Assembly: GCA_020636315.1 (NCBI GenBank)
Contig: JACJYA010000035.1
Location: forward strand, 1 to 9,279
Direction: 5' to 3'
From: Lewinellaceae bacterium
GTDB lineage: Bacteria > Bacteroidota > Bacteroidia > Chitinophagales > Saprospiraceae
Length of the DNA stretch: 9,279 nucleotides
Shown here: positions 6,913-9,279 of the stretch, piece by piece
How positions within the stretch are numbered: the stretch's first letter is position 1
Layout of the letters: the number at the start of each line of letters is the position of its first letter
Made by a program: the position numbers and the translations under genes
The notes under the pieces: model-generated
The model's input: only the letters and a program-made list of their open reading frames with translations
What the model was told of the DNA's origin: nothing
Databases searched by the model: none

Positions 6913-7203
6913 TCAGTTTAGTAAAGATGACATTATCAGGTCTTTAGCTTCAGGAAATATATTGTTGAATATTTCCCTTTTGCTTTCAGGCAAATCGTTG
7001 GCCTCCAGGGCAAAAAAGAAAATAATAGGTAAAGGAATTCTTAAAACGTTAGCTATCTTTTTCAAAAGAGAAAGGTTGGGCTCCTTTTTATCGCGTTCAA
7101 TCTGAGATAGATAAGTTTGAGTAATACCCAATTCCTTAGCAAGTACCCCTTGCTTATATCCTTTTTCTTTCCTTACTGAAGAAATTATTTGGCCTAACTT
7201 CAT
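6913..7203 (-). CDS. XRE-family HTH protein of the retron operon
   Basis: This 96-residue protein has an N-terminal Cro/C1-type HTH (about 7-56). KQGVLAKELGITQTYLSQIE (17-36) gives the two HTH helices, and RDKKEPNLSLLKKIANVL completes the five-helix bundle. A hydrophobic linker (RIPLPIIFFFALEAN) leads to a helical tail (ESKREIFNNIFPEAKDLIM) likely used for dimerisation or partner contact. It is directly upstream of, and coupled to, the reverse transcriptase, which is the arrangement reported for type VI retrons (HTH + RT). Its role there could be toxin/effector regulation by binding the msDNA or its own promoter; this is an inference. ATG 7203 has no Shine-Dalgarno sequence, as for its neighbours. 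A plain phage-type repressor is the alternative, but the coupling to the RT argues for a retron component. Confidence 0.9.
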   Translation of the reverse strand: MKLGQIISSVRKEKGYKQGVLAKELGITQTYLSQIERDKKEPNLSLLKKIANVLRIPLPIIFFFALEANDLPESKREIFNNIFPEAKDLIMSSLLN

Positions 7204-7264
7204 AGTCTGTGGTTTGAAAAATTTTGAGAGGGCTCTCTGAAAGTGGATTGGCCAAAAATCAAGG

Positions 7265-7486
7265 CTACATGTCTGATAGAAAAAATCTGAGAAGAAAAGA
7301 TACCGCCTCTGCGATGACTTTGTTTCTTAACTCATAATTCCCCTTAACTTTTAGGTTATCTAGCTCCTTCAAACGCTTTTTGCATTCTCTGAGAGCAATG
7401 AGGTCACTTTCAGATAGTAAATTACGGTTCTTTGAGATAATAGAGTCGATTTTCTTAATCAACTCTGTCGAGGAAACTACCTTCAT
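7265..7486 (-). CDS. Small helical protein (73 aa), candidate retron accessory/effector
   Basis: From ATG 7486 the product is 73 residues; a TTG at 7516 would add 10 residues, but it lacks supporting signals. I do not recognise the family. The sequence is predicted to be almost entirely helical. A charged N-terminal half (ELIKKIDSIISKNRNLLSES, then DLIALRECKKRLKELDNL) has heptad-like spacing, and the C-terminus is hydrophobic (NKVIAEAVSFLLRFFLSDM), possibly amphipathic or membrane-interacting. It lies between the candidate ncRNA and the HTH gene, same strand, 61 nt before the HTH start, and shares the AT-rich composition of the operon. The context makes it a retron component candidate: a small toxin, or a partner of the HTH protein. 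Coding status is supported by the clean ORF and position, not by homology. Confidence 0.7.
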   Translation of the reverse strand: MKVVSSTELIKKIDSIISKNRNLLSESDLIALRECKKRLKELDNLKVKGNYELRNKVIAEAVSFLLRFFLSDM

Positions 7487-7537
7487 TTTAATGAAATTTT
7501 GAAGGTGAACCGGCAATATTACCGGGTGCCCGGTCGG

Positions 7538-7720
7538 TAAGATTGCAGTTCGTCGTAACTTACTTTAAAAGCCCTCTAAAATTCGTTGTTAACACAGTGC
7601 TGGCTGGGCTGGTGCCCATCCGGGGCCGGTTGGTCCCACAGCAGTGGCGGTTGTGTCAGTAAACATGATTATCGCTAATCATTGCATAACTTAATATGCT
7701 TCAATTTTTCTGCAATCTTA
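7538..7720 (-). ncRNA. Candidate retron msr-msd RNA bounded by an 11-nt a1/a2 repeat
   Basis: On the minus strand, TAAGATTGCAG at 7720-7710 (a1) is exactly complementary to CTGCAATCTTA at 7548-7538 (a2), defining a 183-nt unit just upstream of the retron genes, where the ncRNA is expected. After a1 come two small hairpins: 7699-7684 (GCATA/TATGC) and 7682-7665 (ATGATTA-GCGA-TAATCAT, 7-bp stem with GNRA-type loop), as in an msr. Then follows a GC-rich imperfect long hairpin at about 7664-7588 (outer pairs ACACA 7596-7592 with TGTGT 7656-7652), as expected for msd, and an AT-rich 3' segment before a2. Candidate priming guanosines in AGC contexts are at 7699 and 7675. The GC-rich block stands out from its AT-rich surroundings and is non-coding. 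I see no confident promoter upstream. Confidence 0.68.
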
Positions 7721-7735
7721 TAAACACCTTACCTA

Positions 7736-8113
7736 ATGAAGGTACTTGATGATCCGAGCAATCCCCTTGTCAAAGAACTGATGATGCAAATGTATGTTTT
7801 TTAACTGTCAGTTACAAATTTTAAAGTAATTTTTTTAACTAACAGTTAAAAAAATCTGGTTTTTGATCGTCTAATTTCGATCCTCCGACTATTTGGGCTG
7901 GAGTATGATTATGAGGTATATTTTTTTGGAGAAGTTAAAGGTTCAAGAAAACAGCGACGGCCGATTGACTTTTTCCTGCCCATTACGGAGGGAGACCCGG
8001 GGGATTGGAAAGAGCGGCTATTTCTTATCCAGGCAACAGAATCGAAAATACTGAGCCTTTTCCAGGGCTTGAAAACTTACGTTGCCAGAATCGAAGAGGA
8101 TTACAAGTTCTGA
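7736..8113 (+). pseudogene. Unrecognised ~106-codon gene split by a 57-nt hairpin
   Basis: ATG 7736 opens a frame (MKVLDDPSNPLVKELMMQMY) that meets TAA at 7802. In the same frame, 7850-8113 is open again and reads protein-like: LVFDRLISILRLFGLEYDYE, then VYFFGEVKGSRKQRRPIDF, a Pro/Gly/Asp-rich turn, and a basic, helical end (ILSLFQGLKTYVARIEEDYKF) with TGA 8111-8113. The second part has no ATG, GTG or TTG start. Removing exactly 7797-7853 gives one continuous 106-codon ORF through MYDLVFDRL. I do not recognise the family and propose no function. The start is 15 nt from the divergent retron ncRNA. It could also be two separate remnants, or the downstream part could be an expressed short gene with a CTG start at 7856. 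Confidence 0.6.
7797..7853. repeat. 57-nt nested palindromic hairpin element inside the split gene
   Basis: The outer arms 7797-7818 and 7832-7853 pair at 20 of 22 positions around a 13-nt loop; mismatches are 7809:7841 and 7815:7835. Each arm is itself palindromic: TAACTGTCAGTTA (7802-7814) is perfect, and 7829-7840 pairs with 7844-7855 over 12 bp around AAC. Length 57 is a multiple of three, and its removal restores the surrounding frame. It resembles a miniature palindromic insertion, or a pair of dimeric-repressor operators 35 bp apart. The AT-only ends make the exact boundaries ambiguous by a base or two. Confidence 0.6.
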
Positions 8114-8168
8114 GTGTAACCCTGGCCCCATTGTTCTACCCTTCATTTCATCAAATTATCCCTTAAGG

Positions 8169-8199
8169 TTTCAGTATTTCAAGAGTGTTTCTATATTTA
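8169..8199 (+). promoter_or_regulatory. Possible Bacteroidota -33/-7 promoter for the TIR-STAND gene
   Basis: TTTC (8169-8172) and TATATTTA (8192-8199) are separated by 19 nt, the preferred spacing of the Bacteroidota TTTG/TAnnTTTG promoter, each with one mismatch. Transcription would start near 8206, giving a leader of about 60 nt to ATG 8267. This is a visual match only, in AT-rich sequence. Confidence 0.3.
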
Positions 8200-8266
8200 G
8201 AACTCTATCTGGTGATTTTGCCTTGATGAAAGCAATGTACCCCATGTATTATTAAATGTTCGGCCT

Positions 8267-9279
8267 ATGCCCAAGAAACCCTCGATCTTCATCAACTACC
8301 GCCGGGAGCGCACCCGCGACAAAGCCATCATTCTGCGGATCATCCTTGAAGCCCATTTTGGAGAAGGCAGCGTTTTCCTGGATAAAGAGTCCATCACCGT
8401 AGGCAGAAAATGGAGGGAAGAACTCCAAAATGGGCTTAATGAGGCGGAGGTGTTGCTCTGCCTTATCCATCACAAGTGGCACGCCGAAACCGACGAAAAG
8501 GGGGATAACCGCCTTAAGCTGGACCCGGATGATTGGGTTCGGCAGGAAATAGCCGGCGCCATGGGGCGTATTCCCATCATCCCAATCCGAATTGATGGGG
8601 CGGAAATGCCAAAAGAAGCGTATTTGCCGGAACCGCTTAAAGGGTTTTGCGACAACCAGGGTATTGAATTGGACTTCAAAAACCTTTCGGATGAGGCGAT
8701 GCAGAAGCTGTTGAAAAGCTTGCGGAAGCACATCAGCCGGTGGCAGGATGGAAATCAAACCCCGACACTTCCGGAATACGGCAATTCCTACTATTCTAAA
8801 GCGATCAGCCAGATATTTCCTTTACCTCCGGCAAAATCGAAGGGAAAAGGCTCCCCAAATGCCTGTCCTTATATCGGCCTCAAACCTTTCAGCAGAGAAG
8901 ATGCCCACCTTTTCTTCGGCCGTAGCCGGGAGATCTACAACACCTGCTATAAGATCATCCACCAGGATACCCCCCGTTTGTTGCTGCTCGACGGTTATTC
9001 TGGAACTGGAAAATCTTCTCTCCTGCAGGCGGGCATCATCCCACGCATCGAGAAGCAGGGGCTGGCAGTAGCCTACGGCCGGCGGGAACAGGACAAATAT
9101 CATGGGCTGAGCGGCGTGCTTCAGATGCTGGAGGCTGAACTGAGCGGGAAACCGGAGGAGAAGGGCTTGTTGATCCTCGACCAGGTGGAAGAGGCTATTA
9201 CGAGCCCTATCGATATCCGCCCGCGGGAGCTTCAGGAACTGGCCGAAAACCTGGCCGTACTGCTGCAATCCCGTCCTTC
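8267..9279 (+). CDS. TIR-nSTAND NTPase, putative NAD-depleting immune sensor (3' end outside window)
   Basis: 337 complete codons are visible and the frame runs off the window without a stop. The N-terminal TIR domain (about 4-155) starts SIFINYRRE, then SVFLDKESITVGRKWREELQ, VLLCLIHHKW and DDWVRQEIAGAMGRIPIIPI. E94 in DWVRQE corresponds to the catalytic glutamate of NADase TIRs (SARM1 DWVHKE), so the domain looks catalytically competent. A linker (160-200) leads to an nSTAND1-type NTPase: PYIGLKPFSREDAHLFFGR (201-219), Walker A GYSGTGKSS (243-251, K249) and Walker B LLILDQVEE (301-309, D305). In the family a repeat sensor domain (WD40, TPR or similar) usually follows; here it is off-window. 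Such proteins oligomerise on sensing a trigger and degrade NAD+, causing abortive infection. ATG 8267 is the first start after an in-frame TGA at 8213. A regulatory rather than defence role remains possible. Confidence 0.93.
   Translation, partial: MPKKPSIFINYRRERTRDKAIILRIILEAHFGEGSVFLDKESITVGRKWREELQNGLNEAEVLLCLIHHKWHAETDEKGDNRLKLDPDDWVRQEIAGAMGRIPIIPIRIDGAEMPKEAYLPEPLKGFCDNQGIELDFKNLSDEAMQKLLKSLRKHISRWQDGNQTPTLPEYGNSYYSKAISQIFPLPPAKSKGKGSPNACPYIGLKPFSREDAHLFFGRSREIYNTCYKIIHQDTPRLLLLDGYSGTGKSSLLQAGIIPRIEKQGLAVAYGRREQDKYHGLSGVLQMLEAELSGKPEEKGLLILDQVEEAITSPIDIRPRELQELAENLAVLLQSRP

Noticed and set aside
7588..7664. Integron attC site
   Set aside because: The GC-rich imperfect hairpin looked attC-like, but its ends do not match RYYYAAC/GTTRRRY, and it lies inside the a1/a2-bounded retron unit.
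6033..7720. Diversity-generating retroelement
   Set aside because: The RT has PQG and retron motifs, not the DGR-type motif, and no template/variable repeat pair or target gene is visible.
6033..7720. Group II intron
   Set aside because: There is no maturase X or endonuclease domain and no domain V-like hairpin near the RT ends.
7713..7780. Promoter for the retron ncRNA
   Set aside because: Only partial matches (TAAGATTG, TACCTTCA) were found, none with a TTTG at proper spacing, and one would start transcription inside a1.
8252..9268. Minus-strand open frames (and a plus-strand one at 8748-9071) over the TIR-STAND gene
   Set aside because: The plus-strand frame from ATG 8267 carries clear TIR, Walker A and Walker B motifs, so the others are shadows.
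1..9279. CRISPR array, tRNA or rRNA genes
   Set aside because: No regularly spaced direct repeats and no cloverleaf or rRNA-like segments were recognised on either strand.

Overview
The window looks like a Bacteroidota chromosome, probably from the Saprospiria (Lewinella/Haliscomenobacter-like) side of the phylum. This is an inference. It rests on starts that lack Shine-Dalgarno sequences, a TIR-nSTAND protein of a kind common in large-genome Bacteroidota, Bacteroidota-style oxidoreductases, and AT-rich leaders containing TAnnTTTG-like elements. GC-rich housekeeping-type genes alternate with visibly more AT-rich accessory modules, so the region reads as a small defence/accessory island built by repeated insertion.

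Layout. 55-1382 (+): an ECF sigma factor translationally coupled (ATGA overlap) to a three-helix membrane protein with an OB-like tail. 1389-2824 (+): an AbiE-type type IV toxin-antitoxin operon (AbiEi antitoxin/repressor, AbiEii nucleotidyltransferase) whose start codon sits at the end of a 44-nt hairpin. 2836-3654 (+): an aldo/keto reductase. 3657-4811 (-): an AAA_14/DUF4143 ATPase, convergent with the reductase and divergent from 4860-5537 (+), a Rossmann NAD(P)-binding protein. A perfect 18-bp-arm palindrome lies between the last two and contains a TAAATTTG promoter-like element on each strand. 5543-5745 (+): a frameshifted remnant of the C-terminus of a Gfo/Idh/MocA oxidoreductase. 5746-6018 has no gene, only a 15-bp inverted repeat.

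7720-6019 (-) is the most interesting part: a compact retron-like operon. It contains, in order, a candidate msr-msd RNA (7720-7538) bounded by an exact 11-nt inverted repeat (a1/a2), a 73-residue helical protein, an XRE-type HTH protein, and a reverse transcriptase with the retron hallmarks NAxxH and VTG plus a complete catalytic triad. A Rho-independent terminator overlaps the reverse transcriptase stop. The HTH + RT content matches the architecture described for type VI retrons. The small third protein and this particular ncRNA are, as far as I can tell, worth new study.

7736-8113 (+): an unrecognised ORF of about 106 codons, split by a 57-nt AT-rich hairpin whose precise removal restores one continuous reading frame. 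8267 to the window end (+): a TIR-nSTAND NTPase, probably an NAD-depleting immune sensor, cut off by the window edge.

Functionally, three candidate anti-phage/stress modules (AbiE, retron, TIR-STAND) lie within about 8 kb. Three hairpin elements of the same architecture (43-57 nt, AT-rich, arms of 18-22 nt) sit at or inside accessory genes.
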